From the NCBI GenBank assembly GCA_927417275.1, contig CAKMJV010000032.1, forward strand, positions 1 to 64,000: DNA of 64,000 nucleotides. Reading direction: 5' to 3'. Below are positions 51,901 to 59,643 of this stretch, in pieces (position 1 is the first letter of the stretch; each line of letters starts with the position of its first letter). Origin of the DNA: an uncultured Clostridia bacterium. GTDB lineage: Bacteria > Bacillota > Clostridia > Peptostreptococcales > Acidaminobacteraceae. Under the pieces are notes generated by a model that was not told where the DNA came from, searched no databases, and worked only from the letters and a program-made list of their open reading frames with translations. The translations under genes and the position numbers were made by a program.

Positions 51901-53815
51901 GTTTGAGCCGCGCATAATTCTCTGCTGGATCATTTAATGAAACTTTATAATTATCCAAGACATCGTAAATACCCGTTTGTTCAATCAAAGTTCGATTGGC
52001 ATGAGGAAGGATACTATATATCAAATTATAGGCTCTTAATCTGATTTTATAATCTGGGTCTGAAAGCAATTGTGTAACAAAGTTCAAAACGGTATAGCGT
52101 TGCACACCATCAAACTCTGAAAAGGGTAAAACACGGGCTGCCTTTATTAGATAAAAACGTACTGTTTCATGCTGACTATACGTCTGGAAAAATGAAACCA
52201 CACATTCAAAACTTTTAAGTCGCTTGTCCTTACCTTTCAAATGTTTAAAATATCCCTCAATCATATCACGCATGCTGTAGCTGATGTATTTTTTATGTCG
52301 TTCGATCACTTTACTCTCTGGAAACAAAAAACGCTCTATATAGAGTCTAAACATAGACAAGGTGTCCGTAGTCTGTGAGGAAATAGATGCACTTGGAGGT
52401 ATTTCTTTTCTAATTTCTTCATCATAGGAAGCAATAATGGTTCCGATGAGTTCTGCACACTGCTTTCTAATATCCTCTTCAGAAAGAATCAGCTTTTCAT
52501 AAAGGAAATTAAGCATAATTTGCTTTTGCTTTTGTGTCAAATAGGTATAGTATTCTTCGAGAATACCTATATATCCCCGCAGTTGTGTTAGGTCACCACT
52601 GTTTCTAACGGGTTCTAACAATCTATTTAGTGACGCTTCATCTCGCAATCTATATAGCAATTCAATATTATGCTGGATTGAAGAAAATATTACATTTTCA
52701 GTTATTTCATCGCCTTGCATTAGAGTAAAGTATTTTCTACGTTTGTTAACATCTGACAAATTGCGACTTTCAAACTGAACATGAGGTTCTGTATCGATTT
52801 TGAGGTCGAACAAAAAACGTTCAAAGTCATGTAATTTCTCATACACTTTTCTGTAACGGGTCTCTTTTGCTTCATCTAAATTATCCAACTTATTGAGAAT
52901 TACATCAAATGAGTCTTTTAGCGTATAGAACATCATCGTCGATTTATTATTAACACGCTCTGCTTTGACCCTAAAATCACTGTATATTAATATCAAAGAT
53001 TCTATCGGCAACGCTTCGATTTCAAGGTCCCATGTTGAATGATTGATTGCAACATTTCGAATGTAAACAATCTGTCTTTTTTCAAACCATTCACCCGTAT
53101 AAAAGTAATGGTAATACGCAACGCGGTTCATCTCATTTGGTTTACAACCAAATTTGCCCACATCATGTCCTATCGCCGCTCCAGAAACACGTCCAAGATC
53201 TATAGGAAATCCAGCAGCCTTTAACTGTCTAGCCGTTTTCATCGCTAAATGGTGTACACCACAAATGTGATCAAGGGTCGTAAAGCCTATTACTTCTTGA
53301 TTGAGTTTCATCATTTCATATACATAGTCATCCAAGTAAGCTTGCTTAAATAAACGATATTCCGTCGGGTCTTCTAGTGCATGAATTTCTGTTTCTGTTA
53401 ACAGTTCTATCGGATAATGACTTTGCCAGGTTTCATCGTCAATTTTCCTTTGTAGATTAGAAAAAATACGCATCAAAATGAGATAGATCTCCGCCAAGCG
53501 ATTCTGTTTGACATCCAATGCAAAAGGTACTGCATCTGGAAATGAAAAACTTAAACAGTAATAATAAAAATAATTTAATCTTTCATTTTCCGTGCCTTCC
53601 ATATTCATTTTGTCAAAAATAGGACACAACAAATCATAGACATCTTTACAGTGAAACTTCTTATGTTGAACATGTACGCGTACCTGTTCTTTAAAACGCT
53701 CACTTTTAAGATATTCCGCTAATATTTTTCTCGGCAATCCAACGCGTTTAAGAAAATTTCGATTTAATAATTCTCTTTCAATTTCAGAATATATTTGATA
53801 CGTTAATTCCCCCAT
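48914..53815 (-). CDS. Giant multidomain protein: HD hydrolase, helical repeats, nucleotidyltransferase, PRTase
   Basis: 1633 residues, unusually large for the group. In order: HD-type site (TTLDHICGVHHLA, His 183; AAIGHDVGKFG, His 217-Asp 218; Asp 280); a ~500-residue HEAT-like helical region (aa ~370-890); a NadD/cytidylyltransferase-like domain (AFFPGAFDPFTLSHKQIAND, aa 928-947, with VGSDVVLNASAY and ISSTLIRDYI as the terminal motif); a ~150-residue GNAT-like region (aa ~1150-1300, MIAFSISHWLRASDIHREF); and a phosphoribosyltransferase-type region (PVILVDDLLNKGYR, aa 1442-1455). The nucleotidyltransferase histidine pair is altered to LSHK, close to the canonical HxGH. Clear promoter and first in a three-gene operon. 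Clostridial relatives are often labelled cytidyltransferase-related; function unknown. Confidence 0.8.
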   Translation of the reverse strand: MGELTYQIYSEIERELLNRNFLKRVGLPRKILAEYLKSERFKEQVRVHVQHKKFHCKDVYDLLCPIFDKMNMEGTENERLNYFYYYCLSFSFPDAVPFALDVKQNRLAEIYLILMRIFSNLQRKIDDETWQSHYPIELLTETEIHALEDPTEYRLFKQAYLDDYVYEMMKLNQEVIGFTTLDHICGVHHLAMKTARQLKAAGFPIDLGRVSGAAIGHDVGKFGCKPNEMNRVAYYHYFYTGEWFEKRQIVYIRNVAINHSTWDLEIEALPIESLILIYSDFRVKAERVNNKSTMMFYTLKDSFDVILNKLDNLDEAKETRYRKVYEKLHDFERFLFDLKIDTEPHVQFESRNLSDVNKRRKYFTLMQGDEITENVIFSSIQHNIELLYRLRDEASLNRLLEPVRNSGDLTQLRGYIGILEEYYTYLTQKQKQIMLNFLYEKLILSEEDIRKQCAELIGTIIASYDEEIRKEIPPSASISSQTTDTLSMFRLYIERFLFPESKVIERHKKYISYSMRDMIEGYFKHLKGKDKRLKSFECVVSFFQTYSQHETVRFYLIKAARVLPFSEFDGVQRYTVLNFVTQLLSDPDYKIRLRAYNLIYSILPHANRTLIEQTGIYDVLDNYKVSLNDPAENYARLKLAEQLKLDHDVIESLKGICLDDLQYTSNIFLSNLKSATLDVAKRFQIELLMRNTLLYDYENCFYMAMHLCNLLKVSALESVRNTAGHMLLLIVSHLNYEQKNDIAVELIRALEMESYEFTKYIPPYLGKIILQVKPKELDEIIESFERKMSTNNKKLITLIEKTVGYAISQYSDYRYAFKEEVHSHNHRVLRLFGVLFNGFVHGSSYVNQTAFSVIAKDVLSNEVLNLKKRAFLYKLTIKKVMSLMINTDEGEDLIFYNNTACLKNIYGFIAAHKHEIGEIHLLPNRRIAFFPGAFDPFTLSHKQIANDIKNRGFEVLLYVDEFSWSKRTQPNLIRRNIIKKSIANEIDIYQFPRDVSINIANDRDLNYLMNMFPESEVYIVVGSDVVLNASAYKQEGKGVICKIPHIIYERAEAHDHAETYDLLNEKMKHLHPNTLKFTLPKDYETISSTLIRDYIDDKRDISSLIEPLAQNYIYEKGLYQREPMYKQLMTTKSLFMEIVESPTEKHLEEMSRLLEMDLSELRLKIQRLSPLQSFKIYVLRSLEHQGEMIAFSISHWLRASDIHREFVDEQIIKYVRTQSIGRIIVVDTVVKKRGTDVRNVEQIMMTETLAHALSRDYTYCVYKENIANYLGKEVSSILEIQGFLNISSVKTGENVYVVNMSAPCTLNLDIHSMFKEPYRFTPEVVNAMLNSRVRLQKAIAEVYPGNLVLNFDRAMIYENLIKKVCEENNMPSVPIVPKTVGNAMCVPFGAVFKRWLLPNTVTKTLHAEKYFSPDLLSHQIKEYPFYLDIENQIKMLKSFDRPVILVDDLLNKGYRVKALQPYFEKYNVKIQKFIVGIMSGNGKEIAESMDIKVDSAYFIPKIKVWFYESKLYPFIDGDAVWRGSIPDSNLINSVNLILPYSPMSYVVDASKEAIYNLSETALINAIEIMTALESTYEKLNDRLLTIDRLGEVSSTPRYPDKGNHIFYSDNVRPSEYIKQDLEQIRKLKSFYTG

Positions 53816-53843
53816 AATTCACCTCGACCTTATTCTCTTCTTT

Positions 53844-53872
53844 ATTATCCCATACCCATGAAGCGAATACAA
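53844..53872 (-). promoter_or_regulatory. Promoter of the 46.6-53.8 kb operon
   Basis: TTGTAT (53872-53867), 17-nt spacer, GATAAT (53849-53844) on the minus strand, 28 nt before the ATG of the 1633-residue gene. GAGG precedes that ATG. Confidence 0.7.
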
Positions 53873-53939
53873 TTCAAACTCAACATTTATCAGACTTTTG
53901 ACGATAATACTCATAAGACGTACAAGTCGGAGGTGCCTA

Positions 53940-54548
53940 ATGTCAAACATCACTAAAATCCCTATAGTAAATAATTATAAAAACGTATCTTCTAGTAATG
54001 TTAAACATGTTGGAAGCCGTTCATTTGTTGCACATGTTTACGGTAAAGGTGAAGTACATAATAATCCTGAGCACCGCTCTGGCAATGAAAGGTATATATT
54101 AGATGCTTTTTATTCTAATTCGCACAATTTAAAAGCCTCATTTATACGGTTAACCACCGATAAAGAGGCATTAAAACACTACTATAAAACACATGAAGAA
54201 GAAGTCTTGTTAGGTGCTGAGAGTTTAACGTTAGCCATTAACACATTAATGGATGATGCCAAGTCTTGCGACGCTGAGTACGGAACACATTTTACCTTTC
54301 TCATAGAAAGCATCCTCCACGACTACGAGAACCCGCTTGAAAAAATAGGCATACAACTAAAAAAACAACGTCTTGTCGTCAATAAATACGCTTTTTTTAA
54401 CCATCTCTGTAACACCCCAGAAGATTTTCAATTCTTGTTTAAATCACCCGATGGACTAATCGATACACTCTCAAAAATTTATTATAAAATAATTGGCATT
54501 TCACAATCCACTAAATTAGAAGGGCAAATAATAGACTTTAGAACTTAG
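53940..54548 (+). CDS. Hypothetical protein with FliD-like C-terminal region
   Basis: 202 residues, no signal peptide. I recognise no family for the N-terminal half. The C-terminal ~70 residues (NPLEKIGIQLKKQRLVVNKY, then the PEDFQFLFKSPDGLIDTLSKI region) follow the FliD filament-cap pattern in which GI-x-hydrophobic strand, D/N-K-x-F and LF-x-G-x-L occur in that order; the family match is by eye only. Start ATG 53940 (GGAGG 6 nt upstream) is preferred to 53898. It is divergent from the giant protein gene and convergent with the YihY gene, whose stop it overlaps by 4 nt. Confidence 0.6.
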   Translation: MSNITKIPIVNNYKNVSSSNVKHVGSRSFVAHVYGKGEVHNNPEHRSGNERYILDAFYSNSHNLKASFIRLTTDKEALKHYYKTHEEEVLLGAESLTLAINTLMDDAKSCDAEYGTHFTFLIESILHDYENPLEKIGIQLKKQRLVVNKYAFFNHLCNTPEDFQFLFKSPDGLIDTLSKIYYKIIGISQSTKLEGQIIDFRT

Positions 54549-55363
54549 TTTTTTTGCTTTTCAAAATGCATGGCATTGATTTCAGCACCTACGATTATGA
54601 CTAATCCTAAAAAATAAACCCAAATCATAAAGGCAATCATCGCCGATAGTGATCCATAGAGTATGGAGTAATCCGTTAAACCAATAACGAGTTTTGTGAA
54701 AACGAAATTACCTAATATTGAACCCACGACAGCAAAGAGTGCGCCTGGATATATATCTGAAAGGCGCATTTTTTTATTTGGTAAAAATGCATAGATTGAT
54801 GTAATTACCACCACAAAAGTGGTCAGTAGCACTATATTTCTAATGAGTTCTAATACATCGATCCATTTGGTATCGAAACCGATACCAAATGTCTGAGTGA
54901 ATAAATCAATTAGCGAACTTACCAACGTTGGGATGGTAACAGAAAGTACGATCATGATGGTAAACATAAGTGTATAAAACATACCCATCAACTTGAGATT
55001 AATAAAATTCCGTGTTTCTTCTACACCATAAGAAGTATTAATCGCACGTTGAAGTGCACTCACTGCGCGGGATGAAGAATATAGCATCGCTATGCCGGAA
55101 ACGGATAACAATGTATTGCCCTCCACATGTACCGTTTCACCTATAAAAGAAAAAATCATTTTATGAATGTTTTCAGGCACAACATTTTGAATATAGTGCA
55201 CTGCAAACTCATAGTTTATATCTAATTTCGAAACAATAGATACGATAAAAATCATCAATGGAAAAAAGGATAAAACAAAAAAATAAGCGGTTTGTCCAGC
55301 AAACGCTGAAATTTGATGTGCTTTTAATCGCTCGTTTAATTGTTTAATACGTTCAAATATCAT
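54545..55363 (-). CDS. YihY/BrkB family membrane protein
   Basis: 272 residues with six membrane segments; the N-terminal LKAHQISAFAGQTAYFFVLSF and SLRAVSALQ-type SSRAVSALQRAINTSYGVEE are the YihY/virulence-factor BrkB (formerly RNase BN) signatures, as is the C-terminal ILYGSLSAMIAFMIWVYFLG. Role unknown; proposed envelope function. The upstream ribosome-binding site is weak (GGGCG). It has its own promoter, divergent from hflK. Confidence 0.92.
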   Translation of the reverse strand: MIFERIKQLNERLKAHQISAFAGQTAYFFVLSFFPLMIFIVSIVSKLDINYEFAVHYIQNVVPENIHKMIFSFIGETVHVEGNTLLSVSGIAMLYSSSRAVSALQRAINTSYGVEETRNFINLKLMGMFYTLMFTIMIVLSVTIPTLVSSLIDLFTQTFGIGFDTKWIDVLELIRNIVLLTTFVVVITSIYAFLPNKKMRLSDIYPGALFAVVGSILGNFVFTKLVIGLTDYSILYGSLSAMIAFMIWVYFLGLVIIVGAEINAMHFEKQKN

Positions 55364-55416
55364 CTAAATACGCCCCATTTCAAAAAAAATAATAGTTTTT
55401 TAATGTCTTACTCTCT

Positions 55417-55445
55417 ATTCTACCCCCTTTTTAATGATTTGTTAA
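55417..55445 (-). promoter_or_regulatory. Promoter of the YihY gene
   Basis: TTAACA (55445-55440), 17-nt spacer, TAGAAT (55422-55417) on the minus strand. Its -35 box directly abuts the -35 box of the divergent hflK promoter, so the two cannot readily be bound by RNA polymerase together. Confidence 0.65.
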
Positions 55446-55474
55446 TTGATATTTCCCCAACAAAGCTCTATGAT
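55446..55474 (+). promoter_or_regulatory. Promoter of hflK-hflC
   Basis: TTGATA (55446-55451), 17-nt spacer, TATGAT (55469-55474), 41 nt before the hflK ATG. Confidence 0.78.
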
Positions 55475-55514
55475 AAGAGTATAAGTTTTTATTTAATCTA
55501 ATTAGGAGGCATTT

Positions 55515-56450
55515 ATGAAATTTGGTAAATTTTTTATACTCATTCCCATTGTTCTCATATTAGCGGCTGTGATTTTCAGCAGTTACTATATGCTTGACAA
55601 TGCTGAGGAAGCGGTAATTGAAAGATTTGGAAAACTCAACAGTGTAAACAAAGAGGCAGGTTTACATTTTAAAATTCCATTTATTGACAACGTGATTATC
55701 TACAACACCAACACAATCTACTCTTTACAATACGGCTATCGACCAGCAGGTGAACCAACACCCAGTCAAGTGCCATCATACATTGATGTAGAAAGTGAAG
55801 CGATCGTTTTAACACGCGGATCGTACTTAATTAATATTGGCGCGGTAATCCAGTACAAAATAACAGATCCAGCAGCATACCACTACAACGTAGACAATCA
55901 AGAAGGCACCATTCGATTGGCGTTTGAAAGCGTCCTAAGAAGTAACATTCAAAATCAACTCTTAGATGATGCACTGGTTAACAAGGACAGCATCGCAAAT
56001 GAAATTAAGCCAGACCTCGCTAGAAAACTTAGCAGTTATAATGTCGGTATAACTTTGAACGATGTTAAACTTACGGATGTTTTATTACCAGGAGATGTTC
56101 AATTTGCTTATGATGATGTGAATATCGCAAGCAATGAAAAAGACTCTTATAAAAGTCAAGCGGATAAATATTCAAATGAAATGCTCCCAAAAGCCCGTGC
56201 TGAGGCTTACCAAATGATTCAGCAAGCTGAATCTTATAAAGCAGAGAAAATTGCACAAGCGAAAGGCGATGTAGAAAACTTTAATCAAGTTTACGAAAAA
56301 TACAGAGTGTCTCAAGATATTACCAAAACACGGCTTTACATCGAGACCATGGAAAAAGTACTTTCTACTGTTAAGAACAAATATATTCTCGATCTTGACA
56401 GCGATAGCGTGTTGAAATTCTTGCCACTTGACACGAATGGAGGTAACTAA
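55515..56450 (+). CDS. SPFH/band 7 protein HflK-like
   Basis: 311 residues: an N-terminal membrane anchor (FFILIPIVLILAAVIFSSYYM), a band-7 domain (aa ~30-200, AEEAVIERFGKLNSVNKEAG, GLHFKIPFIDNVII) and a C-terminal coiled coil (ARAEAYQMIQQAESYKAEKI). HflK and HflC form a membrane-attached ring complex which in E. coli encloses the FtsH protease. The label K rather than C is by order and length. Overlaps nothing; hflC follows after 1 nt. AGGAGG is 6 nt before the ATG. Confidence 0.85.
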   Translation: MKFGKFFILIPIVLILAAVIFSSYYMLDNAEEAVIERFGKLNSVNKEAGLHFKIPFIDNVIIYNTNTIYSLQYGYRPAGEPTPSQVPSYIDVESEAIVLTRGSYLINIGAVIQYKITDPAAYHYNVDNQEGTIRLAFESVLRSNIQNQLLDDALVNKDSIANEIKPDLARKLSSYNVGITLNDVKLTDVLLPGDVQFAYDDVNIASNEKDSYKSQADKYSNEMLPKARAEAYQMIQQAESYKAEKIAQAKGDVENFNQVYEKYRVSQDITKTRLYIETMEKVLSTVKNKYILDLDSDSVLKFLPLDTNGGN

Positions 56451-56451
56451 T

Positions 56452-57483
56452 ATGAATATCAATCAAGGCGAACCAAAACAAGATGCACAGGAGCGGTTTG
56501 AAGAGCGATTCAAGCAAGCCAAGTCACAAGCTAAAGTTGGCGGAAAAGCCATCTTTGGATTGATCGTATTAATAGCAATCATCGTCCTCTTATCCAGTAG
56601 TTTTTATGTGGTCAGAGAAGATGAAGTGGCAACCGTTCGTGAACTTGGTGAAATTAAGCGTATCATCGTAGGTTCAAACACAGACTATGCAAAGCTTCAA
56701 AATGATTTAGACCCAAGATATAAAGACGTCATTATCGACACCACAAAAGGACTTAAATTTAAAGTACCTTTTATTACGACCGTAGAAAAAGATACCAGCA
56801 AGTTAATCACTTATATTTCTAGTACAGCACAAATTAATACACAAGATAAAATTAAGTATCAAATTGATATGTTTGCTCAGTGGCAAATTACACACCCAGG
56901 TATTTTTAGAAGTTCGCTTGGAACGCTTTCTGGAGCAAATCAAAAAATAGACGAAATTACGTATGCCGTGGTCATCGATCGAATCAACCGTTTAAGCAGC
57001 AATAATTTTTTATATAACAAAGATGCACTTAATGATGTACTTCAAGAAGCCATGGTAGAGCTTAACATGAACCTCGCCTCTCAGGGCATTCGACTAAAAG
57101 ATATTAATGTTTACAGAACGATTTTGCCGCCATCAAACATCGAGTCTACCTACAAGAAAATGGTTGCTGAACGTGAAGCCATCGCGCAACAAATTCGTTC
57201 AGAAGGCCTTGAAATCTATCAAAATACAGTGGCAGATACCGATCGAAATGTCGCGCAAATTAAATCAAGTGCCATCGAAGAATCTGAAACCATCATAGGT
57301 GAAGCAGATGCAACCGCACTTGAAATATATGCAGAAGGTTTTAGCAAAGATCCAGATTTCTACGAATTTTGGAGAACCCTTCGCTCTTACGAAGAAACCA
57401 TCGATGCAGACACGATTATGTATATCGATAAAAATAACGATTACCTCAAATTCTTTTCAAATGGCACAGGTTTGGGTAACTAA
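56452..57483 (+). CDS. SPFH/band 7 protein HflC-like
   Basis: 343 residues; same plan as its neighbour: a charged N-terminal tail (QDAQERFEERFKQAKSQAK), a membrane segment (IFGLIVLIAIIVLLSSSFYV), a band-7 domain (VVREDEVATVRELG, GLKFKVPFITTVEK) and a helical region ending ADATALEIYAEGFSKDPDFY, a typical HflC C-terminus with the EFWRTLRSYE motif. ATG 56452 is chosen because GGAGG is 8 nt upstream. Second gene of the pair, followed by a strong terminator. Expected to function as a heteromeric membrane complex with the preceding protein. Confidence 0.9.
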   Translation: MNINQGEPKQDAQERFEERFKQAKSQAKVGGKAIFGLIVLIAIIVLLSSSFYVVREDEVATVRELGEIKRIIVGSNTDYAKLQNDLDPRYKDVIIDTTKGLKFKVPFITTVEKDTSKLITYISSTAQINTQDKIKYQIDMFAQWQITHPGIFRSSLGTLSGANQKIDEITYAVVIDRINRLSSNNFLYNKDALNDVLQEAMVELNMNLASQGIRLKDINVYRTILPPSNIESTYKKMVAEREAIAQQIRSEGLEIYQNTVADTDRNVAQIKSSAIEESETIIGEADATALEIYAEGFSKDPDFYEFWRTLRSYEETIDADTIMYIDKNNDYLKFFSNGTGLGN

Positions 57484-57506
57484 AAAAGAAACACGCTCAG
57501 TGAAAT

Positions 57507-57538
57507 GGCCCCTGTCAACATGTGACAGGGGCCTTTTT
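57507..57538 (+). terminator. Terminator of hflK-hflC
   Basis: A perfect 11-bp stem GGCCCCTGTCA/TGACAGGGGCC with a 5-nt loop, followed by TTTTT. It lies just before the convergent DAHP synthase stop at 57549. Confidence 0.95.
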
Positions 57539-57548
57539 AAAGTGCTTT

Positions 57549-58331
57549 TTATAAATTATTCCATTTATTTGTCTGTTCTATTATACGCTCAAGGTTTGCC
57601 ATATCAATGGTTTGAAACTTATCTGAGACTGAAGTATCTGGGTCGATGTGCGCCTCGATCAGGAGACCATTTGCACCTGATGCAACCGCTGCCAGTGACA
57701 TCGTCGGAACAAGTTCGCGTATGCCCGTTCCATGACTGGGATCTACAATTACTGGATAACCTGTTTCCTTTTGAATGATAGGTACCGCTGTCAAATCCAA
57801 TGTGTTTCGCGTATAATCATCAAAAGTCCTAATGCCGCGTTCACAAAATATGATGTTCTGATTGCCGCCGACTGCGATATGCTCTGCAGCCATAATCCAT
57901 TCTTTAATCGTCGCACTAAATCCCCTTTTTAGCAAAATGGGTTTATCTGTCTGGCCCAATGCTTTTAATAAAGAGTAGTTATACATATTGCGTGAACCGA
58001 TTTGTATGATGTCTACATGCTCGACAAACGCTTCTAAATGTGTAACATCCATGAGTTCGGTGACGATCCCTAGACCCGTCTGTCGTTTAGCTTCTATAAG
58101 TAGTTTTAACCCTTCTATCCCCAACCCTTGAAAATCATGGGGACTGGTTCTCGGTTTGAAAATACCGCCACGCAAAAAATCTACACCCAATGCTTTAGCA
58201 GTTTTCGCGATTTCAATAATTTGCTCATAACTTTCAACGGCACATGGACCTGCAATAATAACAGGTCGTGATTCACCACCTATTTTCTTTCCTGCTACTT
58301 CTATGGCTTTGGTTTTATATGTTGCGTTCAT
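57549..58331 (-). CDS. aroF: 3-deoxy-7-phosphoheptulonate (DAHP) synthase, single-domain
   Basis: First step of aromatic amino acid synthesis: condenses PEP and erythrose 4-phosphate. 260 residues, type I-beta barrel: [19 protein letters not shown] (AGPCxVES), [12 protein letters not shown] (KPRTS), [11 protein letters not shown] (IGxRNM), [16 protein letters not shown] and VDPSHGTG. The catalytic core is alone; the N-terminal ferredoxin-like or chorismate-mutase regulatory domain of many Firmicutes enzymes is absent, so allosteric control by Phe/prephenate is unlikely. It is 17 nt downstream of the UPF0316 gene on the same strand, with a weak ribosome-binding site (GAGGG, 9 nt). Confidence 0.95.
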   Translation of the reverse strand: MNATYKTKAIEVAGKKIGGESRPVIIAGPCAVESYEQIIEIAKTAKALGVDFLRGGIFKPRTSPHDFQGLGIEGLKLLIEAKRQTGLGIVTELMDVTHLEAFVEHVDIIQIGSRNMYNYSLLKALGQTDKPILLKRGFSATIKEWIMAAEHIAVGGNQNIIFCERGIRTFDDYTRNTLDLTAVPIIQKETGYPVIVDPSHGTGIRELVPTMSLAAVASGANGLLIEAHIDPDTSVSDKFQTIDMANLERIIEQTNKWNNL

Positions 58332-58348
58332 TTATTCCCTCACATTTA

Positions 58349-58858
58349 CTATTTACGTAGCATGCCATATCCGCCATATATGGCTTTTTTATCCGAAACG
58401 GTAATAACAGCATCTGCTCGCACACTACGTGCTAAGTTTGCACAATTCTTAATTTTATTACGAGGCACATACATCAACAAGATCGTACGTGGATGTTTAC
58501 GCCCTTCGCCCTTCATGGTTGTTACAGCATATCCGCTCTCTCGAAGTGCTTCAACCACAGCTGTACCATCTTCTTCTTTTAGAATGATTTGCATTTCAGA
58601 AAGCCCTATTCCAATTTTTTCCTCTATCCAACTCCCCAAATAACTACCAATTGCAAAGCCGAGTGCATATGCAACAATTTTTAGAGGGTTATCCATAATA
58701 TTATCAAGTACAGTACTTACGAGAATGACCCATAAAGAGACTTCAAAAAAAGCGATAAACGCACCAATTTTTCTTTCCCCTTTAGTGATTAAGACCATAC
58801 GAATCGTAGCCATGGACACTTCCACAATTTTTGCGATTAAAATAAATAAGTAAATCAT
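58349..58858 (-). CDS. UPF0316 (DUF2179/DUF5698) membrane protein
   Basis: 169 residues: three membrane segments at the N-terminus (LFILIAKIVEVSMATIRMVL, FFEVSLWVILVSTVLDNIM, AYALGFAIGSYLG) and a ~70-residue cytoplasmic DUF2179 domain (TAVVEALRESGYAVTTMKGE, ILLMYVPRNKIKNC). This is the UPF0316 layout. In other YitT-type proteins the DUF2179 domain occurs as a small ligand-binding module; its ligand here is unknown. Probably co-transcribed with the DAHP synthase gene after it. Confidence 0.9.
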   Translation of the reverse strand: MIYLFILIAKIVEVSMATIRMVLITKGERKIGAFIAFFEVSLWVILVSTVLDNIMDNPLKIVAYALGFAIGSYLGSWIEEKIGIGLSEMQIILKEEDGTAVVEALRESGYAVTTMKGEGRKHPRTILLMYVPRNKIKNCANLARSVRADAVITVSDKKAIYGGYGMLRK

Positions 58859-59034
58859 AAGGCATCCTTTCTATAACCTATTTGATTTTGTAATTTTCAC
58901 ATATATATAGTATGATATAAACATACTCATGAACTGTATTATAAACCAATTTTGTCCGCAATTAAACCCTTTTAAGCGTTTAATAAGACAAGTTTTTGTA
59001 ATGAATGAATATTAAGAATTAAATGAGGTAGTTT

Positions 59035-59643
59035 ATGTTCGATGGCTTTATCGATATTATCAAAAATCATAAACCAAACACCAAAGGCGTTCGTAGAGAA
59101 TCCTCTGTTTTGATTCCACTTATAAAACGAGAAGGGTCATGGCATTTACTCTACGAAAAGCGTGCTTTGACACTACTCACACAACCAGGTGAAATATGTT
59201 TTCCTGGCGGTGCGATAGAAGATTTTGAACATTCGTGTGATGCTGCGATTCGTGAAACTTGTGAAGAATTAAATCTCACCATCGCCGACATCGAACTCAT
59301 CGGTCAAGTGGATTCTATTATGACAAGTTTTGATATGATTATACACTGTTACGTGGGCATCATCAAAGTCCCTTTTGAAAAAATCGAATTTTCCAAAGAC
59401 GAAGTCGATGCCATATTTACAGTGCCCATACAACATTTCTTAGACCATCCACCTGAAAAGCACCTGTTAAAATCTACATTTAACTTGTCCGATGATTTTC
59501 CTTTTGAAAGCATACCCAATGGAAAAGATTATAATTTTAAAGCGTCTCATTATCCCGTTTTATTTTATGTCTATAAGGGTATGACGATCTGGGGCCTAAC
59601 GGCACGAATGACGGAACAATTTATCCAATTAATCTCCGATTAA
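59035..59643 (+). CDS. NUDIX hydrolase, CoA pyrophosphatase-like
   Basis: 202 residues. The NUDIX box is GGAIEDFEHSCDAAIRETCE followed by ELNL (Gly to Glu spacing correct, REtxEEL pattern). The region after LTQPGEICFPGG is the UPF0035/NudL signature (LLTQPGEICFPGGxxE-type), which marks the CoA/acyl-CoA pyrophosphatases that cleave CoA to 3',5'-ADP and phosphopantetheine. GAGG lies 6 nt before ATG. It stands alone with ~175 bp of featureless sequence upstream; a wobbly T/A-rich -10 is possible but no convincing promoter is seen. Confidence 0.9.
   Translation: MFDGFIDIIKNHKPNTKGVRRESSVLIPLIKREGSWHLLYEKRALTLLTQPGEICFPGGAIEDFEHSCDAAIRETCEELNLTIADIELIGQVDSIMTSFDMIIHCYVGIIKVPFEKIEFSKDEVDAIFTVPIQHFLDHPPEKHLLKSTFNLSDDFPFESIPNGKDYNFKASHYPVLFYVYKGMTIWGLTARMTEQFIQLISD

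Noticed and set aside
57299-57778. 159-codon plus-strand frame over hflC end and the DAHP synthase gene
   Set aside because: Crosses a strong terminator and is antisense or out of frame to two recognised genes; no start signal.
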